Origin: Datnioides undecimradiatus
Lineage: Eukaryota > Chordata > Actinopteri > Lobotiformes > Datnioididae
Reading direction: 5' to 3'
Assembly (NCBI GenBank): GCA_008933995.1
Contig: WARS01000029.1
Location: 15,189,131 to 15,253,130 of the forward strand
DNA length: 64,000 bases
The position numbers and the translations under genes are program-made. Positions 1 to 24,500 of this stretch are shown one piece after another. The stretch's first letter is position 1. The number at the start of each line of letters is the position of its first letter. The notes beneath the pieces are model-generated. The model was not told where the DNA came from. It did not search any database and saw only the letters and a list, made by a program, of their open reading frames with translations.

Positions 1-1761
1 CTTCCATCCGACATTCAATCAATGCTCTGGAAAAGCTCCACATCACACTTTTGAAAGAAGCACTTGACTTAAAGCATCCTTGCATCCCAAGGTTTTCTGG
101 CAATTAGGAGAATTCAGTCTTTAATCCATGCGTGAGTGCTAAAAAGGAAGGAGTGTTACACAGACAATATCTCATCAAGACTTGAGATGGCAGGAGCAGC
201 ACAACACTCTTAACAAGCAATCAGATCCTCACTGAATGACACACTAAATACATGTTTGGTTACAGACAAAACACTTTTGGAGTATCATCAAGACACTAAT
301 TTGCACCTTTGGTGTGCAACACCACAGTACTGCACTAATGTAACTATATGTATGTTTAGTAGCTTAGCAATGTATTTTCATCTTAAAATGAGGGAGCTGT
401 ATTGTATGATTGTTGCTTCACTGAAGCCAAAGGCAATGCAGCTCCACAAATCATCCTGTCTGAGGACGATGTGTTTCTTGGCTGTAGCAAGAGAGCACAG
501 AGAGTATAGAGGAGAGTTAGAAGGTTCGTTGGTTGGGAGCAGTTGTTCCTTAATGCAAGCACAGGAGGAAAACAGTGGTCAGCTGGCACACTGACAGCTA
601 CAAAGGCAGCCATATGCCCTCTCTCACACACACACACGCACACAAACATAGGCATATACCAACAAACACACACTCTGTTTGGGAAAGTGCTCTCTTCCTT
701 TCTCCCTGTCTCTAACTCTCTGACAAAGGAAATTGCTGTAGCAAGGCTCACTTCCCTAAATTCCTGCTCAACGTGCACACACCCTCACAAAACCACATCC
801 TAATCCCATGCCGATTCTGTAACAGGTTACCTATCGATGCACCGGAATCTGCAATGTTAATTAGAGTGCGGATGTTCCCACAGACCCTGGGAAATTAATG
901 AGAGCAGGAGGAAAGTGGGGTAGAGAGGGGAAGCTATCGACGTGAGTGAAGACTATTACCTCAATCCACTTCGAGGCTTTCGCACTTGTAGCATTTTCCA
1001 CGAGCACAATCATGGATTTAACTTTAGCAATGAAAACCCTAAGACACTCTTCAATTTAAACTCAGCATATGTGAGCTGCATTAAGGCGAAGACCATCTCC
1101 TTGTAAACTTCTGCTCCAGTCGCTCTCTCGACATCTGTTTGCCTTTTTTCTTTGTAGTCGCTGTGCATGTTTCCTACAGCACAACATGCACGCTACATAG
1201 CCAGCAGAACACTGCAGACCTGATGACACAAACAGCACCACAGTATAAATTATACCCCCCAGTGGCCTCTTGGCATATCACCATACGGCATACTGTATAT
1301 GGCCCCTAACATGTGCTCATGCGGGGGTCTCTCTCAGCTTGCAAAACCAAACCCCATTTATTATTTATGGAAGGACATAAACTCAAGGGACTGTGACCCT
1401 CTCCGACTCAACGGTCCACTCAAGCCATCAATAATTCTTTCTTCCATCGAGGAGAGAGCATTTATGTGGCACATGGGGTGTAATGTGATTTATGTAAACA
1501 ATGCATATTCGTGACACACATTACCAGTCACTTGCTTATGGAGTCTGATCAATAAAGCTGTCACGGTGATGGAAATGGGATGAGAGAGAAGTTGGAGAGT
1601 GTTTTTTATCCTTCGCCACTTACTTGCCTTTCCCTTCATCCTTCCCTCTCACTTACCTTTTCCACTTCACAGGACAGAAACCACATAAAAAATGAATTTA
1701 TCATTGCCTGTTTTTTGTCCGCAACATCTAAAAACACATGCTGATTAACTGAGGCTCTTAC
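1..1761 (-). other. shd: shd intron 1 (partial)
   Basis: This region lies downstream of the first shd coding exon on the minus strand and runs off the window edge. I found no second shd exon, no other splice-bounded coding segment and no recognisable transposon. A short CA-rich run is present near 626-650. The longer open frames (for example 256-594 and 1299-1514) show no family resemblance and no splice context. Confidence 0.6.
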
Positions 1762-2145
1762 AGGATCTTGCTGGTCTTCTAAAGAAATGGCACTGAGGAG
1801 GATCTTGGTGCGCCCCAGTTCCTGGGAATCCACTTTGATCAGTCTGTGTTTGGGGGATTTCATGTCCACGTTGGATGACTTCATGGGAGACCCATACACA
1901 GGTGTGGCGGGGTCAGAAGTCCCAGATTCACCCCTGGATCTGTTTTCAGAGTCCTCGTAGGGATCCTCAAAGTCCAGGTCTCTCTGAAGTCGGTAGGCTT
2001 TGAGGATCTCGCTCTCTGTGTAGTCCGGTGTAGGCGGCTGTGGAGGCACCTTCCTGCTGCCAAAGCTCAGGTAGTCTTTCAGCCACTTGGCCATCGCAGC
2101 TCAGCTTCCAGGTGTGCTGATGTGTGGTGGAGTGAGAGCAGGAGG
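1762..2145 (-). CDS. shd: shd, first coding exon (SH2-domain adaptor, SHB family), partial gene
   Basis: This exon encodes the N-terminus of an SHB-family adaptor that couples tyrosine kinases to downstream partners in the cytoplasm. The coding part is 1762-2094 (ATG at 2094), 111 codons ending in phase 0 at a GTAAGAG donor. The acceptor before it is a pyrimidine-rich ...CATGCAG, placing the exon start at 2145 with about 50 bases of 5' UTR. The protein begins MAKWLKDYLSFGSR, followed by PPQPPTPDYTESEILKAYR and a DFEDPYEDSE tyrosine motif, then the KHRLIKVDSQE segment. This arrangement is the SHB/SHD/SHE/SHF signature and is closest to SHD as I remember it. The SH2 domain lies in later exons outside the window (before base 1). 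Neighbouring ankrd24 supports SHD, since the two are close on human 19p13.3. SHE or SHF cannot be fully excluded from one exon. Confidence 0.87.
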
Positions 2146-2811
2146 CTGCATGGGGCAGACAGGGATAGACATGGTGGTTATTGCTTGACCCTGTTTCTGA
2201 TTAGATTGTTTCAGCTATGGATTGGATTTGTGCTCTGCCTTTGTGTGTTTTTCTGTCCTGACAAGACAATTGAAAGATTAAAAAAAATATATTTTCTAAA
2301 AAATAAAGAACAGTATTAATCCACAGGTCCTGATCCTCTTATAATATTTGTGCTGGAGGACTTCGTCCTGAGATCACAGACCCACAATGATTGCGCGTTT
2401 ACATGCACTCATGTGATATTAAACTACACCAACAGCTGGGCTTTACGCACTCCTTTTGTTTTACGCAGGCAGCAATAACGTGTGGCATCTGGACTTTGCC
2501 CAAAGGCTGCAATTACATTTCACACCCCTGCAATAAAGTCCGACTTTAACATGCTGATATAAAAAGGGAAGACCAATACTTAAAGAAATTAACAAAGCAA
2601 GGAGGAATCAACGTTGTATTACATTTGTATCTTTTGTTTTATTTCATTTTATAATGTAACCTTTGTAAAATACAACACGTTTAGTTCTGGGTAAATACTT
2701 CAAAAGATGTAAAACGCAAACTGAAAAAAGATAACTTCCAGTCAAAGCATTCGCAAAAACGCTGGATTTAAATACCATTGAGCGCTGCGCTGCCAAAGCA
2801 CACACACTTAC

Positions 2812-3060
2812 CAAACCTATTCAGTCCTTCAGCCACTTTGGATGCTTTACTGCGCGTTTCTTCATGTTGATCGCGATAAAACGGCACGCAGAAGTGTTAA
2901 AACCTTCAACTCGGGGTTTTCTTCCACAAAAGAACAAAAAAAGGGGAAAAAGAACCAGGTTTTTCTCTGGAACAACACAGGAGCACTGAAATGCGTCTAG
3001 AGTTCCTCTGAACGACTGACGGCAAACGTGCAAGTGAAGAGAGAGCGACTACAGCTCCGA
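2812..3060 (-). promoter_or_regulatory. shd: Probable shd 5' untranslated first exon with short upstream ORF
   Basis: On the minus strand a strong donor (GTTTG then GTAAGTGTG) ends an exon at 2812. This fits a noncoding first exon spliced to the shd coding exon at 2145. The 5' end near 3060 is only a guess from the local change in composition. The exon carries a 14-codon upstream ORF (2821-2865) ending in the residues KWLKD, the same five residues found at the start of SHD itself. No TATA box is obvious. This is an inference from splice signals only; no transcript data were available. Confidence 0.4.
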
Positions 3061-5430
3061 GACAAACTCAACCGAGCGATTAAAGGGGAGGTGCTTCATT
3101 CCCAGTGGAATACATTCCCTTTCGCAGTCAGCCGACCGTTCATTCATTGAAATATCTGCACATGATACCGGCTGCAACAAGAGATACATCCTCTTTCAAA
3201 AATCACAATAACTGTATGGGGAAAACAAATGAAGAGTAGAAACTGGAGGGGGGAAAAATCAGCTCGCACGAATGTGCTCCAAAGATGTGCATTATTTATT
3301 AGCATGACATCACTGGAGAATTTCCCTGCTTCGGCTTTACTGAAGGTTTTTGAAATAATTTTGCTTTTTTTTCCCCCCAAAAATAAAGTGTAAGTACAAA
3401 AGCCTTAGGGGTGAGCAAAACCGTTATCTGCTTCCTTATTAAAGGGTTTGGTGGAATACAGGAGTCCCACCACCCTCTGGGCAACATGAACAGTGTTGTA
3501 GTGAGGTTTAGACAAAAGTGTAGACACAAATACACTCCTAATCACAAAAACAAGATGACAAAAGCATTGAAGCCCATCCCCTCTGATGGAAAAATAAGGC
3601 ATTTTGTTGAGTGTGAGTGTTTCATCCTTTCTCTGTCAGAGCATTTTCATCCTCTCACAGATGTCCCATTATCCTTGGTCCAACCTGGGAAATTGGATTG
3701 TGTGTGACAGTGGGTAAGGCCATCTAAGTCTGTTAAAAGACCGTAAATGCCTCTTTCTTTACGACACTCATGAGCTCACTCTCTCCCATGGGCGGGAGAC
3801 TGGATGAGGTCATTGAGCTAGAATCCACCCCCACTGCTATCACCACAACCATCTACATTATCCAATCAAGACCTTCACATCTTCCTCCTTCTGCCTGCCT
3901 ACCTTCTGCTCCAGTGTCCATCAAGCACAGGCTCCAGACCTAGAAGGGGTTCAAGAACGAGTCCCAAACGGTTAGGGAAGGAGATCTGAAGTCCCTAAGG
4001 TTTGTCATCTTTAAGGTCCCTGCAGTCCAGTTTAAATCAGTTACAGAGGTAAAGCCATGAACTTGAAGACAGGATCAATTTCATGACATCGGAAGATGTA
4101 AAAGGCCAGTTATATTACTTCTTGCTGAACCCTGAGGTAATGAGTTTATAGGGGGATGTTGCTCCTGTTAGATATTAACTTCTTCCCACAAATCAAGATA
4201 TTTTTCTCACATATTAAAGAAAAATGTTTTAAGGACTCAGCATCTACCCTGTATCTGTCTCTACTCCCTGTCATCTTCCTCCCTGCCCTCTCTCTGCCAT
4301 TCTTTCCTACCTTTGCATTTTTATCTCTTGTCATATGTTTGAAAATACCAATAACCTTCCTTCTCCTGCCCTCCCCTCAGCTATTCATTCCCCCTTTTCA
4401 TCTGCACAATCTGCTTAACACCTCCTCTAACCCCCCTGCAACCTGGTGACATATTTAGTATACATTTAATTTTTGTTTCCATCCTGGCCAGGCTTTGAGC
4501 CAGAACTGTGTGAGGAAAAAAAGAATGAAACTGAGCAAGAGATGGAAAATCAGAGACACAGACAGGCAAGCTGTCATACTCGGAAAGCGGAGGACACATG
4601 GAGAGAGCACAGGGGAGAGGAAAACTGAAATGGAAAATCAGCATCTCTCACAGTGAGAGATAATCTCAAACAGGCACAGAGACAGACAGACCTGTATAAA
4701 GTCACTGTGTTCTTTCATGCAAAATAAAGACTATTGCATTGGGATCCAAAGATTTAATTGAATCAAACAGAAGCAACAAGGCGATGTGGAATAATTCAGA
4801 ATTAATAAGACTCCCTCATTATAAAGGGCTAAATATGGATGTGACATTTCCTCTGAACTTCACGCTTTCAGTTGTTGCTTTCCAGTTGAACAGCATCATT
4901 TATGAATCTCAAAGCTACACAAATGTGCTGTAAAGCATCAGTGCCAGTATCACAGTCCTACGCAACCTGCCACACATCAACAAAGGTTCTCTTTCAAAGC
5001 CATGAATATAATCTAAATATAAACACGAGTCTTTTGGTTGAATTTGAAAACAAGCTACATAGACTTATACTATGGGAATAATTGATTTACGTTGGTTCCT
5101 CTGTAATCCTCTTGCATTTACTGCCCTCATTTGGTAGCTCGGGTGTATTGCATTGATCATTCAGGAATAACTACAGTCAGGTCACATTTAACTTCAGTTT
5201 GTGTAAACAGAGAAACATGGTCTAATTTTTATGAATTCGTGACATAAAACAAGCAATGTAGATAAATATTTACTTAAAAAAGAGGCATTAATACCAAGGC
5301 TTTATTAAATTACCAGTTATAACCTCAGTAGCAACTAAAATAGTATAGTTAAATGTGCGTTAACCCCTCACCTATCTACTTTTGTTCTTTTTCACTCACC
5401 TTTCTCATTCAGAGCAGTACATAGTTAGCT
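3061..5430. other. Intergenic region between divergent shd and ankrd24
   Basis: This AT-rich spacer separates two head-to-head genes. I saw no coding segment bounded by splice sites. The stretch at 4250-4480 is pyrimidine-rich (CT/CCT runs), which explains the open frames there. Nothing else could be supported. Confidence 0.55.
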
Positions 5431-5439
5431 TCCGGGTTC

Positions 5440-5895
5440 AGCTCTTTCAGTGTTGCCATTGGTCGAGCGATGACTTTGACGTTTCAGTGATTGGCCAAAA
5501 TGTACAAAATAAGGAACTTTCCCAACAACCCCCGTGTTGAATTGAGAGAGGTGCACAAGAGGTGCTACCGAAAGGAGGATAAAATGACAAGTTGTCTCCG
5601 AAATGCTACTGTACAACTCACAGCAACGCCAAAAATAACAGCTCCGCATTTCGGCCCGCGTACGTAAAAGCTTTCTACGTTGTGCTGGCTGTGGCACACG
5701 CGACAGAAACAATATACCGCCCATCATCGCCAATCAAACGCTGATCCGGCATTTTGCGCATTGCTGATTGGTTGATTTACGACTGAGGCGGGTGCTTTAC
5801 TGCTGTCCGCCAGCCTGCAGTGACTTTAGTATTCTGCTGTGAGCAGCTGATGGGACAGAAGAAACACTCACCTGGGGCAGGACTGTTCCCCACAG
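5440..5895 (+). promoter_or_regulatory. ankrd24: ankrd24 promoter region with CCAAT boxes and noncoding exon 1
   Basis: Four CCAAT boxes, three inverted (ATTGG at 5458, 5490 and 5767) and one direct (CCAAT at 5730), lie within about 310 bases. The same stretch is richer in CpG than its surroundings. Downstream, the sequence ending CCCCACAG before GTAGGC at 5896 looks like the donor of a noncoding first exon. The next acceptor (TTCAATGCAG, ending 6140) opens exon 2, which holds the start codon at 6174. The pattern suggests a TATA-less, NF-Y type promoter. The transcription start itself cannot be placed from sequence alone. Confidence 0.5.
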
Positions 5896-6173
5896 GTAGG
5901 CTGCATGTTTCTGCAAGTCACTGCATAGTTGTCAATTAACAGCATGCGCGTATATGTTAGTATGGTGTTGGTACATTCCTTTATGTATGATGAGTGTTTT
6001 GGCACACCCACATGTTGCCATGCTGCTGAGGACACCGTCGTTGAATGAGTAAAACGTAAATTAGAGACAAATCCTTCTAAGATACATGAAATAAGCTGTA
6101 ACGTACACTCAAGTTTGTTTCTTTACCTATTTCAATGCAGTGTTCCTGCTGAGACAGAGGCAATCAGACCATT

Positions 6174-18861
<12,688 letters not shown>

Positions 18862-19216
18862 ACTGCATAACATCTGCATGTCTCTCTCCACCTCCACTGG
18901 GTTCCTTTTACAGGTCAGCATAAAGCAGCTCCGGCACAGCAACCTGTGACACAAGCCACAGACCTTGTCTGGAAAGCCAAATACAACTGATATGTGCTCA
19001 GACATATCTGCATGTGTACAATATAGCAATTTAAACAGCAGCCAGGAAAAAAGTACTGAAGAGTGCCTTCAAGGCTGGATGACTGAAATGACAGCAGCCT
19101 ATAAGTCAGGGGTTTATGGTGGGAGTAAGTGAGTGAGAATAGAGTCATTATTAGAAGATAGATTCAGGGGCTTTGATTGTGTGACAAGTTGATTGTTTTT
19201 TATATTACATTGTTAT

Positions 19217-19222
19217 AATAAA
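19217..19222 (+). terminator. ankrd24: Candidate poly(A) signal of ankrd24
   Basis: AATAAA lies 356 bases after the ankrd24 stop codon (TGA at 18859-18861) and is followed by a GT-rich stretch. No earlier AATAAA was seen in the 3' UTR. Confidence 0.55.
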
Positions 19223-19483
19223 AAGGAAACACAAATTGCTCTTTTGTTGATCCTGTTGTTTGTAACTTGCGTCATGCACAGACACTGTTGATTGAACAAA
19301 CTGGGTTTCCACAGCCTTCACGGCTGTCCCTCACATCTATTTTTGGACGATGGAAATCTGAAGTCTTAATTTGGCTGCAACACATGTGCATGGAACGTTG
19401 GACAGCTGGGCATCAGCTAGCAGACATGAAGACTCACAAATGAAAAAATACACTCTTAATTGTACCCTCTTTTTTCAATTAGT

Positions 19484-19489
19484 TTTATT
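19484..19489 (-). terminator. shc2: Candidate poly(A) signal of shc2
   Basis: TTTATT on the plus strand reads AATAAA on the minus strand, about 2.0 kb after the shc2 stop codon at 21512. I saw no closer perfect signal, although a variant signal could be used instead. Confidence 0.35.
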
Positions 19490-21511
19490 GACAAAAAGCC
19501 ATTAAAGTTAATTAAAGAGGAAAAGATCCAAGAAATTCCTGAGAAAGCAAAAAGGAGATCTGAAATAATTCCATTCATCATTTTGGACCTCACTAAAAGC
19601 CTTGAAGCTCACCTCATCTCTCTGTGCATTCATGAGGCTGCAGCTAAAAACAGTGAAGGGCATGAGTTAAGATATGTTGCTAAGGACCCAGAGAGAAATG
19701 TACAAAGCATATGACCTATCTCCAGGAAGATTTCAAAGTATTAGATTGGCAAAAATTGGGTAGGAAACATACTGTCACTGCAGCCAAAGAGCAGAAATAC
19801 ACAAGCAAGTCACTGGCATATAAAGACACAGATGCGGATCAGGACAATCAGTACAGTATTCCCCTGAGCCGGGATAAATAATAAAAGATTTTAATTTCAA
19901 GTTCAAATCCCCTGTCTTTAATATATTAATCCCCATAGACTAGTGATATCTATGGCTTGCATCTTAGGGAAAAAAAGGTCTCATTCACTGATTTTTGTGA
20001 GGGATGCACATGAAGACAATGACAGCCGTGACACAGTAAGACAGTATTACAAGTATAACAAGAGCAGCTTACATGACTGTTCACGAGTATAAGAGCTTAA
20101 TCATCCTGAAGTTTGTTCAGTCTTTCATTGGCATGACAAGAAAACTAGGGTTTTGTGTTAGGAGCATAAATGCACATTATATACACTCTGACACAAATGC
20201 CTGTAGTTATTAAGGCACTGAAGTTGAAGGGGGTGTGGATCACAGGCATGGATACACTGAGTTTGTTTTGCAGACTAGTTGGTTTTAAACCAGGACATAG
20301 CATTGATATGAGCATGATCAGGCTAGTGATGTTCACAGGCTTATACAGCACATACGGTATGTCTATGTTATGAACAGCCCTTATGAACACAACACAAACG
20401 ACTGCTATTAATCTTTGATAAACATCCCACATTCAAGACAAAGTACTGTATGTTCACTTGGCCGTATATGTGAGGGATAGTACGAACGTATGAGTTTTTT
20501 AAAAGTTTGATTTGGTGCCCCTATTATCACTAAGAAACAAAGAAAAAGAAGAATGTGTGGCTGTTTTTATAAATCCAGCGCTGAATTGTGTCCAGTGTGT
20601 TTCTGTTGTGCCATCTCAAAGTCAGGTCCTGCAGACCTAGTACAAGTAAGAACAGTCTTTACATTCCCAACAGACATTTCTTCAGTTGTCTCTTAAAGTC
20701 ACAGTATTTTCATTTCTTGCCTTTATACAGAAATGAACTACTGAATAACCTGACATCTTTAAATTTTGTTGTTTTAAAACAGTACCAATGCCAGATAATA
20801 GGAGACAGTTTTGTTCTGGCAATGTCCATTATTTGTTTGATTGACAACCTGTGACTGACTGGTCGGGTAAGCCCTGGTATACTGGAAGCACTTCACCATT
20901 ACAGGCATTGAAGGACATAACTTCTCTGTGCAAGAAATCCATATTTGATCTCTTGAAGTCAGGTCCTCTTCAAACAGCCATCACTTTCAGTTTTTGACAT
21001 TGAATGACAATGAGGTCTGAAATGAGTCAAACTGTGGATTCTGGTTGGTTTGTTAGCCTAAACACTGCATGCTAAAGAGGTCATGACAGCTGAGGGAGGT
21101 TGATCCTTGTGGGTAAAATGGAAAGAAAAGGATGTCAGATGCCTCACAGTAGAATTGTTCATGTAAAGAAATTATCCATGATATCCAGGATCCATCCAGG
21201 ATTATTGATTTCCATATTTGCTCTTGTGCATGGGAACACAAGAATTTACCTGTGAAATATGGTTGAAAAAGAAGAAAAGCAGATGTTGAAGGTCAAAACA
21301 ATAATTTTTTAGTTTGTATGTATAACGGCTTTACCACTTATTGCATGCAGAAGCTTTATGTGTATTGAAAACTTACATTTTTACAGGACTGATCAATCTA
21401 ACTCTTTTCATCACATAGTATTTTATGAATGTGAATTCACTGTTTTCAGTCATTACATTACTTCAGGCTACATATGCAATGTACTCACTATCCCATGCAG
21501 GGCTGGGTAGC

Positions 21512-24500
21512 TCACAGTTTCCTCCTGACCACCTGTTTGAGGTGGAGCTCGCTCTCTGCTGCCACAATAGGCAGCTCATTCTTCAGGTGGTATGAGATAA
21601 GGTGGCTTATGCTCTCAAATAACATGTCTTTGGTTCTGACCTGCAAGAGAGGGAAGGATGTAAGTTACTGCTTTCACCACATGCACAAAAAAACCCTTCT
21701 ATTTCCCCAGTTTCTATTATTCAGCAATGTTCAGCATTTATTACTTTAAATATAATTACATTATTACAAATTACATCCAGTAGATAATTCTGAAGGTTTT
21801 TTTAGCTTATTGAAAAACTACCTGCCACGAGAAATAATGCAGCTCTATTACATGTGACTTTTTTAATTAGTATTTCTTCCTCTTTTGACTTATCACTTGC
21901 TGCCACACTCACCACTCCCTCAGGGTCCACCAGCAGTAGATGTTTGGGGAGGCCACAGTGCATGCCGGTAAGCACATACTGTCCTGGGTTTGTGGTGCTC
22001 TCCCGGACCAGGAAATCTCCATCACGGACCAGGAGTCTCTCTGCATCCCGTCTGCTCATGCGGCTGTGATACCACGGCTCCCTGCGGAGTTGCTCCTCAT
22101 TTGGGGCCACTGGGGCTCGACGGCGTGGAGGGCTTGGCCACTGGTCCTCCAGGACCCGTACACCTCCAGCTGCAGCAGACATACTGGTCCCAGCAGCTCC
22201 GCCACAGGCCTCGTGGAGTTTAAGGGCATCCTCAAAGGGCCCTACAGGAACAGTGATGTATCATAAATGGTGTAATAATACTCTACTGTGTTCAAACAGA
22301 AAGAGTGGGTTTATCTTTATTATATGTAACTCTCACATTAACTCTCTGGACTTACTCATGTCAAAAAGGTCCTTTTTGGGACTGTCGGGTGCCCTGGCTC
22401 CCCTCTGACCTTCAGGCTCCCGTGAATTCAGGCTCTCCAGCGTCTGCGTGTTAACGTACTGATGCTCCTCATAATCTTTGCTGCACGGTGGCTGGCCGTC
22501 AGCACACAGGTAACCATCTGATGTCAGTCCTGAGAGACACAAGAACTCTTAATAGGCGCATTCCAGGCTGGACATGTTTGCATGTGTGAGAAGCTTGTTA
22601 TTTTGGCCCCCTCTAGTGGTTTAAATCATGGCTTAAACTGTTGAGTATTTTCATAAACAACGGCATTTGTGTAGTTAATTTCAGTAATAAGCTAAAACAA
22701 TTAAATAAGTTACAGTAGGTTCTCAAGAGGATTTGTATTTTAACTTTCATATTTGTTTTAGTTTTCCATTAAAAAAAAAAGCAGTGTATATAGATTGCAT
22801 GTAAAAGTATGACCAGTTTATAGTACTCTTGCTTTTAACCTTTCCAGATTATAATATACAATGTATACAAGTCTAATTTTTCAAAGAAAAATCAGTGTAT
22901 AATATTAGTTATATTTATATAATATAAAAAATGATGTAGTCTGCACTAAAGTCCTCCACAAAGCTAATAAAAATAATTTCTTTAGATTAACTTTAGTAAT
23001 AATTCAAATGGAATTCAGGGAATCTTAAGGACGGCCCAAGGACCCATGCTATTAGACATGACAGACAGCTTGAAGCACAAGACCTGAGCCAAGTCTTTTA
23101 TCTGGATAACCATCTTGATTAAAAAGATCTCAAGAGTCCTAATTCTTTTAAAGTAGTCCTGAGGAGGGTCCAAAACACTGTTTGTGCCAGAAAGGAAGTG
23201 GATTTTATTAAAGTGCAGGCTCATACCACATTTTCAGACACCTACATCAGTGGTTCTCATAGTTGTGTTGAGCAAAAGGGGAATTATTCATTTTTAGTAT
23301 AATTCTTTTCAAGATGTGTGACTGTTTTAATCATTGGTTTTATAGACTTTCCATAATAAAACATCTAAAAGAAAAAAAACAGATGGGAGACCTTGAGCTC
23401 CGTGATTTATTTTGTGTCAGTTTTTAAGGATTCTTGGTGTAAAAATGCTTGAGAACCACTGACTTAAACAGCTTTCAAGTTCATCCAAAGGCCTTCGGTA
23501 GTCAAGCACATTTTTTCTGCAGTTGTTATTCCTGTCTACCGCCACAGAGTGTCTCACCTGAGCTGCTGGTCATCTCAGTGTCCCAGTGAAGTTCATAACA
23601 CAGCTGACCAGGGGGGTAAGAAGCTTGCTCTCTCCTTGCTGGAGAGCCCATCTGCAAATCCACATGAACATCAGAGGAACAAGTCCTAAATACGTTTGAA
23701 TCTCCATACGAATGGACATCTCTCTTATGTCTTGTCCCTGCATAATGTAGTTTTAAAGCACTCTATTTGAAACATTAGCTACGGCATGTCACCATATGTT
23801 GAACAAGCTACAGGGAGAGAGCGATGATTTCTCTCACCCGATCTCTCCACTCTTTATCTAATCATATCTATCTTTCCAATTATGGTGCAGGCGCATCAGG
23901 AAAGACAGTTATGGAGTTTATTTTCATGCTCCTCCTGTTTTAATGCCATGTAAACAATACAGGGAGGAAGCAAGAAAACACATCAGTCACCAGTTTATGA
24001 GGGAGGGATCAAGAGGTTTATCTTCAGTCTGGCTGTTGTTGTCTGGTAAATGTTAGGCATGCACTCTGTGATGATCAGATGAAGCTTCCATTAAATCTGC
24101 GCTAACATTAGTTGGTAAGGTTGCATATCACACTCACATATATGGCAGTGTCTGCAATGTCTGTTAGTGATTAGTTTAAAGAAAAAAAAACATACCGCTA
24201 CCAAATCAGGATTAAGAAAGTGACCTTTCAAAATCATGCCTGGAAAATTCACCTGTGCTGCTGTCTTGCTCTGTGGTTGGGTGTGGATGTGACCCAGCAT
24301 AGCTCCACTGGGCCTGAGCCTGGAGTCCACCACCCCACCAATAGGAGGTTCTTTCCCTGGGATGCTGTTGTAGTAATCGTGGTCTGAGAAGTCCTCATCT
24401 TCACCCCACATTGGCTCTTCTGTCCTGACACACCTGAAGAAAGACATATGGTGCTTAAGTAAAGAAGTCCAAAACTAGAACTTAAATGTCTGAATAAATA

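Larger units (their letters stand above)
18862..21511. other. Convergent 3' region between ankrd24 and shc2
   Basis: The two genes end tail to tail. The ankrd24 3' UTR probably ends near 19240. On the minus strand the first clear AATAAA below the shc2 stop is at 19484-19489, implying a 3' UTR of about 2 kb for shc2. No coding segment is visible, and open frames here are short and featureless. Confidence 0.5.

Noticed and set aside
5425-5733. 102-residue open frame on the minus strand over the ankrd24 upstream region
   Set aside because: It has no recognisable domain and overlaps CCAAT boxes and CpG-rich DNA, where stop codons are rarer by chance.
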